Source of the DNA: Tachypleus tridentatus
Taxonomy: Eukaryota > Arthropoda > Merostomata > Xiphosura > Limulidae
NCBI RefSeq assembly: GCF_004210375.1
Contig: NC_134825.1
Location: 74,763,558 to 74,827,557, forward strand
Reading direction: 5' to 3'
DNA length: 64,000 nucleotides
Within the stretch, counting starts at the first letter, position 1. Each line of letters starts with the position of its first letter. Below the pieces are notes generated by a model. The model saw nothing but the letters and a program-made list of their open reading frames with translations, was not told the origin of the DNA and did no database searches. Below are positions 1 through 12,058 of the stretch, piece by piece. The position numbers were made by a program, and so were the translations under genes.

Positions 1-219
1 TAATGAAACATACTCGATATTTTAACAAAAAAAAACTTTAGTAGAACTATTTCACTAAAAATTTGATTTTTTGTGTACAAAAAAACTTAATATTTTCTAA
101 AAGTCTACCAAATTATGTGAAGATACACATACTGTATCAAAAATTATAGTGTAAATACTAAACGTGTACACGTGTATATGTGCTCATATATTATACCAAG
201 CTCAATGGAAAAGGGTTAA
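1..219 (-). mobile_element. piggyBac-type repeat, terminal part, continues off the left edge
   Basis: This is the reverse complement of the start of the complete element at 10497-12058. It ends in AATGGAAAAGGGTTAA, a diverged version of that element's terminal inverted repeat, with TTAA at 216-219. Confidence 0.7.
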
Positions 220-221
220 TT

Positions 222-1175
222 GTTTTTACTAAAGAATATTTTTGTGAAACTATCCAGTCTATTTTTTTACTTGTTTGAGTGCAAAGTGATTTCATGTTAA
301 GATTAAAAAAATATTCTTCATGCCTAAAATCTCAAATGTTATTTGTGTAATCTCTAAAACCTCCTAAATACATGTCAAATGTTTGTTTTAAGTTAGATTT
401 TATATTTTATCTGTTATTTTCTCTACCCTAACTATGACTGACCTTTTAAGAACCATAAAAAAAAAGGAAACAAGTGTAAATTATGCTTTTTTTGTTCTAG
501 AATGACTACAGATTATAATATCAAAAAAACAACAGAGGTTTAGTCTAAATAAGTCTCATAGCAATATATATTTGCTATTTTTATTATATTGATCTTCTAG
601 TCATGCCTGGCTAACATTACAGAACTTGATTGACACAGCAAATGTGCACTTATGTTACTGTGTCCAGTAATATAAAACTGACCTTTAGTTTTTACAAAGT
701 GACCCTGTCTTGGCTGTGTTTTAGTAGACTAGAATTATAATATACAGAGTATATGAGGAACCATTTCTAAATATGGAAAAATATGAGCTGGAACACTGTG
801 TTTGATGCGATACTTGAGCCATATCTCAGCAAAATGAAGAAATATGATGTTATTTTACATTATAGCTTGCCAATATTAGTAATTTGAGTTCCTAATTAGT
901 ATGAAACTGTAGACTTGGTACTTTGACATCACAAACATCCAATTTGGATCAGTGTGCTGTATTCAGTGTACTGCATGACCCACAAGAAACAATATTTAGG
1001 TGTATTCTGATATTTACTTTAAATTAAGAAATGAAATTGTTTAATACTAAAATATGAATTATCTACAATTTGATATCAAACTTCTTGACAAAAATTCATA
1101 AAATAGCTCAATAAAATTTTGAATTAAAGTCAACAAATGACATCCTTTGATCCATGACTGTTGCAACAAGATTAA
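222..1175 (+). mobile_element. piggyBac-type repeat, 5'-truncated copy
   Basis: It matches the complete element at 10497-12058 in forward orientation from about 190 bp inside that element to its end. Shared landmarks include TTCTCTACCCTAAC, GCCTGGCTAACATTAC and CAATAAAATTTTGAAT. It ends at ATTAA near 1175, about 100 bp before the first coding exon. It has no coding capacity. Confidence 0.7.
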
Positions 1176-1270
1176 AATAACAGGATTTATCAGTTATAAT
1201 CTTATTTTGTCAGTCCTGTAATTTTATATAGTTTGCACATAACATTTTAATGTTATTGAAGTTTCTTCAG

Positions 1271-1392
1271 ATAAACTGGATAAAAAGGAAGATAAGACTC
1301 CTATCAGAGTTCCCATGACTGAAACCTTATCCAAAAGCTTAAAAACAGTAGAAGAAGAAAAAAACAAAATAGAACTTGATGTGTTTCAAAAC
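1271..1392 (+). CDS. Unrecognised + strand gene, first exon in window
   Basis: Acceptor TTTCTTCAG and donor GTAAGC bracket 122 nt. The exon opens in phase 1 (two bases complete a codon) and ends in phase 0. It encodes a charged stretch beginning DKLDKKEDKTPIRV and ending ELDVFQN. It needs an upstream exon outside the window or hidden in the repeats to its left. Confidence 0.7.
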
Positions 1393-4300
1393 GTAAGCAA
1401 TTTATTAATACTTTCAAATCAGTTGATAGAGGTTTATGTAGTTTAGTAAAGGGTGTCTGAATTATACATGTGAGCCTTGTTTTCAGTACAGCTATTAACG
1501 GGAATACAAGTGTGCAACAGTACTAAATAAGTAGTCATTATAATGTAAGATAAGTCTTTTCATTGTTAGTTTTTGCAGCTTACAAAATTTGAGTTTTTAA
1601 GGTGATTGAGTGTTTTCCCATTTGATATTGTGTCATTTTTTATCCTTTTTAATTTGCTTTACAAATTTCTTATTGTTTGTTCAAACTGTGGTTTTCATTT
1701 TAAGGATAAATTGATTTTGCATGATTACAGTTTTATTTAGAACTGTAAGTATACAATTTATAATTTTAGTTTGAAAACCTATAAATTGTGAGGTTTGTCA
1801 ATAGTTGATTTAGAGAACCACATTTTATTGTTTTAGAAAAGCAGTAAACTTGAAACTTCACCAATATTGCCTGGAAGTGGTTCTTTAGAGGATAATGTTG
1901 AACCTCCCAGCTCGGAAACTGCAGAATGTTCAGGTAAATTGCAAAGCCCCCAAAACCAACACATCTTAATACAGACTGGTTCCAGTGACTCACAGCAAAC
2001 ACACACTAAAGGTTTTGAAACACCCATTTCAAAACTTTCAACTGCTAAAAGAACATCCACACGAAAAAAGAGGATGTTAGTTGAAGAACATGAGCCTCCA
2101 CAAACTGTGAGGAGTACAAGGTCCAGGATTAGTAAATGTAATTAATTATAATTTTGACTTTAAGCATAGCAGTTTGTAGTTGGGATATTTGTATGAAAAT
2201 ACTTAGAATAAATTTTTCTTTATGCCATTTTTTGTTTTCACTCACAGACTTATGAATTTGTATCCAGTGATATTAAGTACTATAGCACAAGTTTAAAGGC
2301 ATGTTATTTCATTGTATTTATACAGTGCTGTGCAAAAACACTAGGAGGAAGTCAAAAATTTGATTTCAGGCTACTTTCAAAGGACAGTGTAAGGGAAAAC
2401 CACATGTGAAACATCAACTTTTTGTTAATATTCATATTTAGTACAACAGAAACTCAGTGGAAGTGTTTGAGTTCAGCAAATAATATTTTGTGTGTTCTAT
2501 TTTGTTTTAATTAACTGCAAACAGTCTTTCAGGCATTCTTGCAACGTATATAATGAAATTGGGAGTTTACTCCAACTGTCTCTAATACACTCCCCTGCAC
2601 TCTCAAGTTTTTAATCTATGAAATCCCAGATCTGCTCAATTAGGTTAAGAGACTATTGTGGAGACTATTGCATCATTTGAATGACTCCAGTTTCATTCTT
2701 AACTAAGTAATTTATGCATATGTTGGATGAGTGTTTGGGGTTAGTAGAATCCTTTACCAATAATATATAAACCACTCAACATACCATGATGGATTAATAT
2801 GTGTTGGTACTTGTACTTGTCCATTTTTCCACTTATTTTGCAAATATCTTTTTCACTTCAGCAGAAAGCACCCCTAAACTATTGCACTACGTCCCCTATG
2901 CTTTGTGGTACATACTATACATTGAGATATCATTCACCTTTCTTCTGCCAGATTTAAAACCTACACTTTGAACCAGGTATTTCAAACTTGGACTCATCAG
3001 TCCATAATACCATTTTCCAATCATCAGTGGTCCATTTCTTGTACATTTTAGCAAATTTCAGTTCTTTGACAATGTTTGGAGATTAAGTTGAAGGTTTTCT
3101 AACTGCTACATGACCAGGTATTCCATTTTTGTTGAGTCTTCTTGATACTGTAGATCTAGACAGTTTCCTGTCATTTGGTACATGGTTGTTTACCTCTTGT
3201 TTAAGATCAGTGGCAGTCTTCATTCTGTTCTGAAAGCTTTATGAATGAAGATAACTGACATCAGTATCAATGAGATTAGTTGTTCTGTCCGTTTCTTTTC
3301 TCTTTTCAAATTTACCTGTCATAGTCTCACAATCTAGGGTGTAGTTGACAGCGTTTAGGATGTATTTACGATCTGTAGCAATTTGTCAGAGAATCTTACC
3401 AGCATCACATAAGTTTTATGCACATTCTCTGCATTACAATAAGGCTTGAAAGTGTTAAATACTGTTTTTATCAAGCTTTATTTGTGGAGTGCTATTAAAC
3501 TGATTTTTTCCAGCATTTATCAGTATCATGTGCCAGCTCTTTGCTAGCTTCTTTTGTATAGTTAAGACACTGCATGAGGTACCATGACAATTATTTCAGA
3601 CCATAAATTTGATCAATATATTCAACCAAGTAGAACCATTATAATGTGTCCTTGATACAAGTATATGGGAATTCTTAAGAATAATAAGTGTTGTCATCCT
3701 AGATCATTGAATTGTCAGTAGGGATCAGTGAAGCATTACCATAGTGTTGAAATTTATATTCTGTAATGGCTTGGAAGAATTTAGTTCTGTAGAATGGAAA
3801 GAATAATAAAATATTTTTTTGTTCTCAAACTTTTTCAGAGTACTGTAAAAGAAAATCAACAACAACATATACTGCTTGTTTTTTACAGCTGGCACAGATG
3901 GCACCATCTCTGAGTCATCAGTTGACAATATGAAAACACAAAAAAGTGGGTCTTCAGGATCTTCAAGGTTGAGTGAAAAAACCCAGAGTCCTGGTACAAC
4001 AGCCAAGGGTTCCACACTCACTACAGAAGAATTAAAAGAACATAAACGTAATATGCTAGAGGAGGAGGATTCTCCCAAGACAAGAAGCAGAATTTCAAGT
4101 CAAAACCAAAAAGAGACATTAGTGTCTCCAGTGAAAATTGTTCAGGAGAACTCTACACAACCTGATATTAAAAAAGAACATATTTTGGACAGTCTTTCAA
4201 GTATTCCTTTTACCACTTATACCCCAGGTGTTGTCACAAGAGCAGAAAGGAGAAGGCGAGAGTCAACAACATCAGAAGACTCGGAAAGATATGGTATGAT

Positions 4301-7300
4301 TGAGATTTAAGGAAATAATGTTATCAGTATTTGTTGTGTTTAATAAAATATTAATATAATTTCCTATATGTGAATTACACCCTTTTATACATAGTATATT
4401 GTATGTATATATACACATATGTTTTGTCAGTGAAGATCTTCAGTAAATATTATGTTAGGCCTATTATATTTTCTAGCATTACAATCTTAACCTACTCCCA
4501 TAGGTATTTTTAAGAATTATGTAAGTGTATAAGTGTATTTCAACTAATCTATATTCATCATTTCCATTACTGAAAATATGTTTTGTTCAATTGAGAACTC
4601 TTCAGGCTGTGTGGAATATAGTGAACACATTAGTGGTCGGAATACTGTTTATTTAGGCATTTTTTATAACTGTTATAGTGTGGATGCCTTTTACAAGCTA
4701 TTAAAATAGTATTTCAATCACATTATATTCATTATATCTACTGTCAGTGATGCATTTTGCTCAATCCAGTTCATAAAAAACATTCACATGTAACAATTGT
4801 TATTTTAAAAAATGACCTATGGCAGTGTTTGAAGAGCATTTTCAGTCTCAGCAGTTTATCAGAGAGTCCAACCAGCATCACGTAAAGTTTTATGTGAAAC
4901 TCTGCTGTACTGACAATCAATTCCCTACTCTGTTCAATGTATCTCACCTGGCCTGAAGCACTTTGGATTGAGTGAAACATTATCCTGTATAATTACGGTA
5001 AATATAGTGTAAATGAAGTACGATTACTATAATGCATTCTACTAATTATTGAAATACCCTAAGGGGTTAGATTAAGTATATTGTTTTAAATCATACTAGG
5101 CCTAACTTAATGTTTTATGGTAAGTATAATTGATTATTATTATGAAAGGCATTTAGATCATAACTGTTTTTCTTCAGTAAATGTTTTTTTTTATTTAAAG
5201 TTTTGTCAGTGCCATTCTAAGATATTAATGTATTTTTTAAATGTTCATTTAGAAAATGATTTGTTTCTGGTACAATTGTTTAATGCTGATGTATTAAGGT
5301 TATATGTGCTTTGATTTAATACAGTTTTCATTTTTTAAGAGTACTAAAAATTAGAACTCTTGTTGTAAAGCTTTTGTTGTATTAATTATTTTCTTATAGC
5401 AGATCCAGCTGGATACCCTAAGTTCACATTTACTGAACCAACTGTGCCTGAAGAAAGTGAAGGTATGTTGGGGTTATACATCTATAGCATATATTTGGTA
5501 TGCAGATAGAAAGTATAGAGGTTGAGTACATTATATTAAAATCATTTTCAGCATTATCACATTTTTGCAGTTCATGTTGACACATTTGGTCATACTCTAT
5601 CTGTGCATCTTAAAAATAGTACTGCAAAATGCTTCATTATAAGACTTTCTTGTCCAGAGCATGCTATTTTATCCTACAGTTTTTTGTAATCCATTCAGTA
5701 TACAAAAACAACAGTTTCCTTGTACCCATTTCAATAGTCCAGCCACACACAAATCCAGAGATGTTGCATTTAGCATTGCAGTTGGCATTTCCTGATAAGA
5801 AATAGCATTAATACTCATTTAATCTTCTTGCAACTTAAGGTATGCAATGGTTGAATAAATATGGAAATAACTTGTGTACATGTAATTTGTGTTGCTTTTC
5901 TAAATGGATATAGTTCTTGATTAAATTGTGTATTGTTGTTTGGGGCATGTCACTGACTTTTATGTTCATAGATTTTCACCTGTTAGATACTTTAATGACT
6001 AACATCATTATTTGACTTTTTCTAGTCTCTTTCTTAATGATCCTGGTACCTCTAGTAAATTCGTATTCTTTTGTTTTCTAATGCTATTAACTTTTTCCAC
6101 AGGTGATCAGTCAGTGTGACTGACTTTATCAACAAAGTAACTATCAGTTTCCATGCCACAACTTTTAATTGCAGTAACAAGGCAAAATGTCTAATCAATT
6201 TATATTATAATTATTGCACAAATTAATGTATTATTGATTTTCTAGGTATCTACAATCATAATAACACACACAAGATTAATTATTATACCCATTATAACTA
6301 TTTCAATAAAATTGAAAAAAAAAGAAAGTTTTTGAAGTGTATGTATATATGTATGGGTAAAAGCAGTGAATATCTGTCTTGTAAATTCTAAATCCTCAGT
6401 ATGAATAAATCTTTGTGATCTGAATGTATGAATATTTTGATGTAAAAAGGGCCTTTACATATCCTTCCCAGAAATGTGTTTTTAGTAGCAAGACTATCAA
6501 TGAAATGTCAGAATCGTAGTTCTACAACATGCTGTTCCACCATACCTTTATTTTGCCCGTGGTTATCACATGATTTGCTGATTTGCATATTCAGTGCCAT
6601 ATTAATACAATGTATTCAGTCTTTTGTAAATCATAAGATGGGTAATTTTAGTTTAGAGTGCATACACTAATTATTTTCTTTCCCAAAATCTAAAATTTTT
6701 TATTGTAAGATGCAGCTGGCTTGAGATTCTGTAGCACATATTTTCCAAATTCCTTTATGTGTATACACTTCATTTTAACTTATGATTCATTTCTGATAGG
6801 TTTTGACTTTGTTGTTATTGCATTTGTTTCTTAGTTTAGCTGGTAAAGTTGAAAATGTGTGATACTAATATATTTATAAATTCATAGATATGAAAGAATT
6901 ATTTTGACAAAAATGTACTTTTAGGTTCAATGATTAGACATCTATGGTTTTCTAAATGCTCAAATTGGAATTACAGTGTGACCAAATTTATAACTCAGTG
7001 TTTGATTTGTTGGAACTATAAAAGGAGACTTTGTTTTATTCATCAGTTCTAGACCTACCACCATTTGATACTTCAAAAACAAGTGCCATGTCTTTCATTT
7101 TCTCTCCACCAATTACGAGATCCCGCACCAGACGTAGAAGGTCAGAAGATGTTGGTTCTGATATAGAGTCGTATACTCCTCCAAGACGACAACTTAGAGA
7201 TCCTTTGTTAAGTGACTCTCCAACATCAGTTACTTCAACTGATTTGGACATGGCATCACAAACTCAGGCTGTAGAGATAACTACAAAAACCAAAGAAACA

Positions 7301-8007
7301 AAACGTAAAACTAGGTCAAAAAAGTAAGATTACTATTAATACTGTTTTATTTTACAGAAAATAGCTGGGAAATATTTTATATAATATTTGTGAATAGTAT
7401 TTATATCAAATTTGTATTTGTACATTTATGATTAATTCAGTCAGTTACTTTTATAGAATGAAGTATTTTTATAAATTTTATATGACCAGTGAATGGATAA
7501 ATTTCTATAATTATAAAATATATTAGCTGTCACAACTTTTTTTTATATGTATGCATGAGATATTTTAAGATATTTATAATTTAGTTAAAGAGTTTCAGAG
7601 TTATAATTTAGGACCACAAAGATCAAACTCGCCTTTTGATAATAAGTGGCAATAAGGTGATACAGGTTGATTATCTCTAAACAAAGTTTTGATTACTTGT
7701 AGGCCTAATTTATAATTCATTATTTCATTAAACCATAAATTTTCTTTCTGGGTTCTGTACTGTGATTTTTAAAAGCTTATATTCACACTTTTTGATAATA
7801 GGTTTGATAGTCAACAATGATTTTTTTCCCTTCAGAGGCAAACCACCTGCTCACAGCATTATTAATTTGATATCACCTGTACCAGAAGAATCATCTGTGG
7901 CAACAGCATCTAGTTCCCGAGGCCCAAAGAAGACGGGAACTCAAGCTAAACATACCATGACACTCAGAAAAGCTAAGTTACAGTCACGCCGTAGAGTGAA
8001 ACTCTGA
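1271..8007 (+). CDS. C-terminal six exons of an unrecognised basic, Ser/Thr/Arg-rich, probably nuclear protein
   Basis: Model: join(1271..1392, 1837..2131, 3889..4293, 5400..5462, 7047..7323, 7836..8007). All five introns begin GT and end AG, and the codon phase is continuous through every junction (0, 1, 1, 1, 2). That is strong evidence for one real transcript of about 444 residues here; the first exon starts in phase 1, so more exons lie to the left. The protein looks disordered, with no membrane segment and no enzyme motif. It is rich in Ser, Thr, Lys and Glu, with recurring basic patches: TRSRI (end of exon 2), KTRSRISS (exon 3), TRAERRRRE (exon 3) and ITRSRTRRRRSED (exon 5). It ends in LRKAKLQSRRRVKL. 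These look like nuclear localisation or nucleic-acid-binding patches. A chromatin or nuclear-envelope protein, for example an ELYS/AHCTF1-type C-terminus, is possible, but I cannot confirm any family. Confidence 0.8.
1837..2131 (+). CDS. Unrecognised + strand gene, second exon in window
   Basis: Acceptor TTGTTTTAG and donor GTAAAT. The 295 nt are read from phase 0 and end in phase 1. The frame stays open for 8 codons past the donor, but that continuation is intronic. The exon encodes Ser/Thr/Pro-rich sequence ending in the basic patch RSTRSRI. An alternative internal donor at about 1934 (CAG/GTAAAT) exists; if used it would give a shorter isoform with a different phase, so the long form is preferred. 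Confidence 0.75.
2323..3570 (-). mobile_element. Degenerate Tc1-like transposon
   Basis: The left end CAGTGCTGTGCAAAAACAC is preceded by TA (2321-2322), as for Tc1/mariner insertions. The right end could not be fixed. The element lies in the 2132-3888 intron of the + strand gene and is transcribed opposite to it. Confidence 0.65.
2510..3245 (-). pseudogene. Tc1 transposase relic (DD34E family)
   Basis: The - strand reads a helix-turn-helix stretch (KLSRSTVSRRLNKNGIPGH), the first catalytic aspartate in MVLWTDESKF, and the glutamate region LNLIEQIWDF, but across stops and frame changes. Cut-and-paste transposase by family; inactive here. Confidence 0.7.
3889..4293 (+). CDS. Unrecognised + strand gene, third exon in window (405 nt)
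   Basis: The acceptor TTTTTTACAG is strong and the donor is G/GTATGA. The exon joins in phase to both neighbours. It encodes Gly/Ser/Thr-rich low-complexity sequence, then an acidic patch (MLEEEDSP), the basic motif KTRSRISS, and TRAERRRRE followed by a Ser/Glu stretch. The mix of acidic and basic patches suggests a disordered regulatory tail. Confidence 0.8.
5400..5462 (+). CDS. Unrecognised + strand gene, small fourth exon in window
   Basis: This is a 63-nt exon with acceptor TTTTCTTATAG and donor G/GTATGT. It encodes ADPAGYPKFTFTEPTVPEES, and the frame joins exactly to its neighbours (phase 1 in, phase 1 out). It was found by splice-site and phase consistency, being too short to stand out as an open frame. 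Confidence 0.65.
7047..7323 (+). CDS. Unrecognised + strand gene, fifth exon in window
   Basis: Acceptor TTTATTCATCAG and donor AA/GTAAGA; 277 nt. It encodes DLPPFDTSK, then a Pro/Arg patch (PPITRSRTRRRRSED), an SDS/TS-rich segment with possible Ser-Pro phosphosites, and a Lys-rich end (KRKTRSKK). The density of Arg and Ser-Pro is typical of chromatin-associated tails (inference). Confidence 0.8.
7836..8007 (+). CDS. Unrecognised + strand gene, terminal exon with stop codon
   Basis: Acceptor TTTCCCTTCAG; the frame joins in phase 2 and ends at TGA (8005-8007). It encodes GKPPAHSIINLISPVPEE followed by a Ser-rich and then a basic segment ending RRRVKL. The hydrophobic II-NLISPVPEE element is the only non-disordered-looking part and may be a conserved short motif. 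Confidence 0.8.
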
Positions 8008-8221
8008 CTAAACATGTACTTTATGTAGTAAGAAATTTCAGACATGAAGTCTAATTCCTTTTATACACACAAATGCAGATATTCAAAAGCAACAATAGTT
8101 ATTTTTCTGTATAAATACATTATGTTATTTATCCATAGCATGGTAGTAAGTATTATCAGAACTTGATTGTAGTTTGAACAATTTCTCAATGAGTGTACAG
8201 TGATTTGAAGATAAACTGGGG

Positions 8222-8227
8222 AATAAA
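8222..8227 (+). promoter_or_regulatory. Possible polyadenylation signal of the + strand gene
   Basis: An AATAAA lies 215 nt after the stop codon. More AATAAA hexamers follow (for example near 8811 and 8825), so the true 3' end is uncertain. Such hexamers are frequent by chance in this AT-rich DNA. Confidence 0.3.
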
Positions 8228-9848
8228 AGATGACATTTTTTATGCTAGAGGAATTGTGTTGTGGCTCCATCAAAGAAGTGTGTAGTAGAATAAAATATCT
8301 ATATGTTCAACTTTTCTTTTTAAATATAAAACTTATTTTACAACTATGTAATCAAGTATTGAAAATACATTGTGTTACATATTTTTTAGTGTTGAGCAAA
8401 GAAACTGGTGTTCTCTTATTTTAATGATCATTATTACATAAGCTGTGTAAATAATTATAACATAAAACATTTGTTATAGTTTGTAAATATAAGGTATTAT
8501 ATACATTGTGTTAAACTTCATCTGGGTACAGTAAGCTCTGTGAAAGCTTACATTTTTCATAATGTAGGAACTAGATAGTTTATATGTACATCCACAGAGA
8601 TATTAAGTTTTTCTAAGATGGCCTGATATCTAACAAGTATCACTTTGTCTACAGCTAAAATGAATATTTGTATAGATACAATTATGTTTTACAAATCAGT
8701 ATCCATTTCAGAATGATTTTTGTTCACAGTTTATTTTTGTTTTCTTTATCAGTTTGAATATAGTAAAAGTTTAGATAATATATCAGAGAATTTCTTTTCT
8801 AGCTTTTCGAATAAAAGTGAAAGAATAAAAATTTATATTCTAGAACATTGGTGTTGGTACAGGTGTAACAGATTATGATGAGAGTTCTACAATGACAGAA
8901 TGACACACACACATGACACAAAAAAAATTAAAATGATAGATGGTGGACAAAACAGACTAGGTGGCATTAGATATGAAACTTTTGTAATTAAAAATGTATT
9001 CATGTTTTGAAGCTCAAACAAACAAAAACATTCTTGTACATTTTGTTACAACATGCTTCTTTAATTCACTGTTTTAGTTCTAAAAAAACATTTGTAATAG
9101 TCAGCAACACATAAAAACAACAACATTGGAGATAGTACTGTGTTTGTTTCACACATGACACTGGCAGCCGAGATGTATCTTGCAAGTGTGTATGTGTCCG
9201 ATTACTCTGTTTTCGTGAATGTTCTGTATGAAACATTCAGCTAGAACACTGGCTAATAAGAAGAGGTGTCTGTAGCTTCTGAAGTTAAAATAATGACATA
9301 AAGTGTAAGATGTTATTTTTCTGTATTTTGTTGTTCAGTATTGAGTTCTCCTTTAAATTGTATCATTATATGGGACACTTTCTTTTTGTCTGTTTGCAGC
9401 ATCAAAATCTATAGTTCTTTTTCAGTGTTTTAACTGTATTTGTGACTTGATGCCTGAGGTAAAAAGAAACCTTCTTGAAGAGTAGTTCAGTAGTATATTT
9501 ACTGTTTTAGAAATTCCAGTAGTGTTACATTTGTTTCTCAATATGCCTACTAATGCTGAAACTTTATTTCATTTTAATGAATTTGTATTAAAAATACTCA
9601 AGTCTTGATGGTGCAAATGAAAAAAATATTCAGATTTTATATGTTGAAAATCTAATGTAAAAACTAAAAGCATTACTTATTCTAGTTTCATTTCAACCTT
9701 TTGAGAGTTTGGTTAATGATGTATGTAATGTACTTGACATCAAGGATTATTCATATATTCTCTTAAAATGTAAGCTGTATGCTTGTATTAGACTGGCATT
9801 TTGACTACTTTATATGTGTTATTATTATCATTATTAAATCCCTTTTCC
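8228..9848. other. Intergenic AT-rich stretch
   Basis: No frame, RNA gene or repeat could be supported, apart from a short ACACACACAC run near 8905. Confidence 0.5.
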
Positions 9849-9968
9849 AGTGGCACAGTGGTAAGTTTAGAAGGATTTCTACTGCTAAAAATTGGGTTTT
9901 CATATCAATGGTAAGCAGAAATGCACAGGTACTCCTTTGTGTAGCTTTGTGCATTACAAAAAATATTA
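9849..9968 (+). mobile_element. SINE family 2 (tRNA-like head), diverged copy
   Basis: It starts GTGGCACAGTGG (box A-like) and ends GTAGCTTTGTGCATTAC. The layout is shared with 27138-27258 (inverted) and 63193-63309. Confidence 0.55.
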
Positions 9969-10496
9969 AATTACATAATTTGACTGCATTATATGAAGTA
10001 CAAAACATATTAATAGAATGTTAATATTCTGTTTCTCAAATTTGGTAAGAAATTTTAAAATTAGGTAACATAAATTCATGATCACTTTAAAATCTAAATC
10101 TTGTTGCTACTAAATAAATACTGCTGTGAGGTAGCAGTTTTTTTTAATAATTATTGCAGTTTGTAGGGATAATTGTATAGCATTTGTTGTAGTTAGAGGT
10201 TTTTCTGTTTATACCATTTTAATAAATAACATTCAAAATCCAATTTAATTAAAACAGATTTGTTTTATTAATTAATAATGTCATAGAAAATGAAACTTGC
10301 CTATTTGATTTTTACTGTTGTACAACTAATGTTTAATAGCCTACAATAAATGGCATGATTTTCTTTCTATATCCTTTTGGTATGGGATATCAAATTTACG
10401 TTATATTTCACTGAAATACAAAAAACTATTTTTTCATTCAATTAATATATTATTTCTTTTAACATCTATTTCAGCTTCTGTTTAGAACCAAGCTAG

Positions 10497-12058
10497 TTAA
10501 CCCTTTTGCAATGACTCAGTATAATATACATGAATTTGTCTACACACTTGTACACATCAAGTATTTGCATTATAACTTTTAATACAGCATGTGTATCTTC
10601 ACAAAATTTAGTAGTCTTTTCGTAAAGGTTACAAGCTTTTCGCACACAGAAAATCATATTTTTAATGAAATATTTTTCCCAAAGATTTTTTTGTGAAAAT
10701 AGTCTGTTTCTTTACTAGTCATGTGCAAAGTTATATTGCATTATGATTAAAAAGTATTCTTCATCCCAAAAATCTCAAATAATATTTGCATAATTCCTAG
10801 CACTTTCTAAATGTATTTCAGATGTTTTCAGTAAGACTATATTATTTTCTCTACTCTAACTATATGGGGTCTGTCACGTAAACAACCTTATAACCATAAT
10901 AAAAAAAGAAAAAGGAGGGATAAATATAAATTGTGCTTTTTTTCATGCCAGAATGACTGCACATTTTAACATGAAAATACAAATGTTTAGTCAAAGTAGC
11001 TTAAGTTTATTCAATGCTAGATATGTATATATATTTATTATTTTATTATATTGACCTTCCAGTCATGCCTGCTTAACATTACATAACTTGCATTGATGTG
11101 ATGCACATATACTCAAACCACTTATCCAGTAATACAAAACTGACCATTGGTGTTCCCCATGTTTTAGTGTACTATATTTTGTAATATGCAGTCACATTTC
11201 AGTTATTATACATTATATATATGCATATAGATTGTTACTATTTATAAACAAGTTATTAAACTTATTTCACTTAAAATATAGAATAAAAAATAAAGTAAAA
11301 CAGACAATTATTTCTTCTAGCTATAACCTTTGAACTTTGTTGTTGCTGGGCATAAGTTGCTAAGCCTTTTAAGATAACAAAAAAATCAAAAAATAACTAC
11401 ACTTATACAACAGAATCTAGCTATAATTTATTAAGGTATAATTTATTACTAAACTATATTTAGGTCTAAAGAAAATATGAAACATTGAGCCATGCTAAAT
11501 ACAAAACCAACCTTGTTGAAATCTTAGATCAAAAGAATGTGAAGCTTTTTCAAAGAATAAAACAGTTGGGAAACCACTCTGTGGATGTTTTAAGCTGTTG
11601 ATCACTTATTCACGTGTCATATATGTAATGAAGTAACTGTATATAAGGGACCATTTCAGAGTTGAATGAGGCCACCATGTTTGATTCAATACATATCTGA
11701 GGGGAAAAAAAAAGGTCCTTATTTTATATTCTAGCTTGATGATATTAGTAATTTGAGTTCCAAATTTGTACTAATTTATTAAATTAGTATTATGACATCA
11801 TAAACTTATAATTTTAAACAGTGCTGCATTCAACATACCACATGACTCACTCAAATAAACATTTAAATGTGTTTTTGTAATATATACTTTTAAATTAAGA
11901 AATTCATAATACATAATTAGATTTTGAATTAAAATTACAATTTGATTTCAAACTTATTGACACAAATTCATATAATAGTAGTTCAATAAAATTTTGAATG
12001 TACGTCAACAAATGCGATGACATGGCCTTTGACCCCTGACCCATTGCAAAAGGGTTAA
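10497..12058 (+). mobile_element. Complete non-autonomous piggyBac-type element, 1562 bp, TTAA at both ends
   Basis: It begins TTAACCCTTTTGCAATG and ends with the exact reverse complement, CATTGCAAAAGGGTTAA: a 17-bp perfect inverted repeat including the TTAA. TTAA target duplication and ends starting CCC are hallmarks of the piggyBac superfamily. No transposase frame exists inside, so it must depend on another element. Diverged copies lie at 1-219, 222-1175, 26340-26640, 28500-28924, 46010-46180, 50570-50780, 51470-53362 and 62932-63440. Confidence 0.8.
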
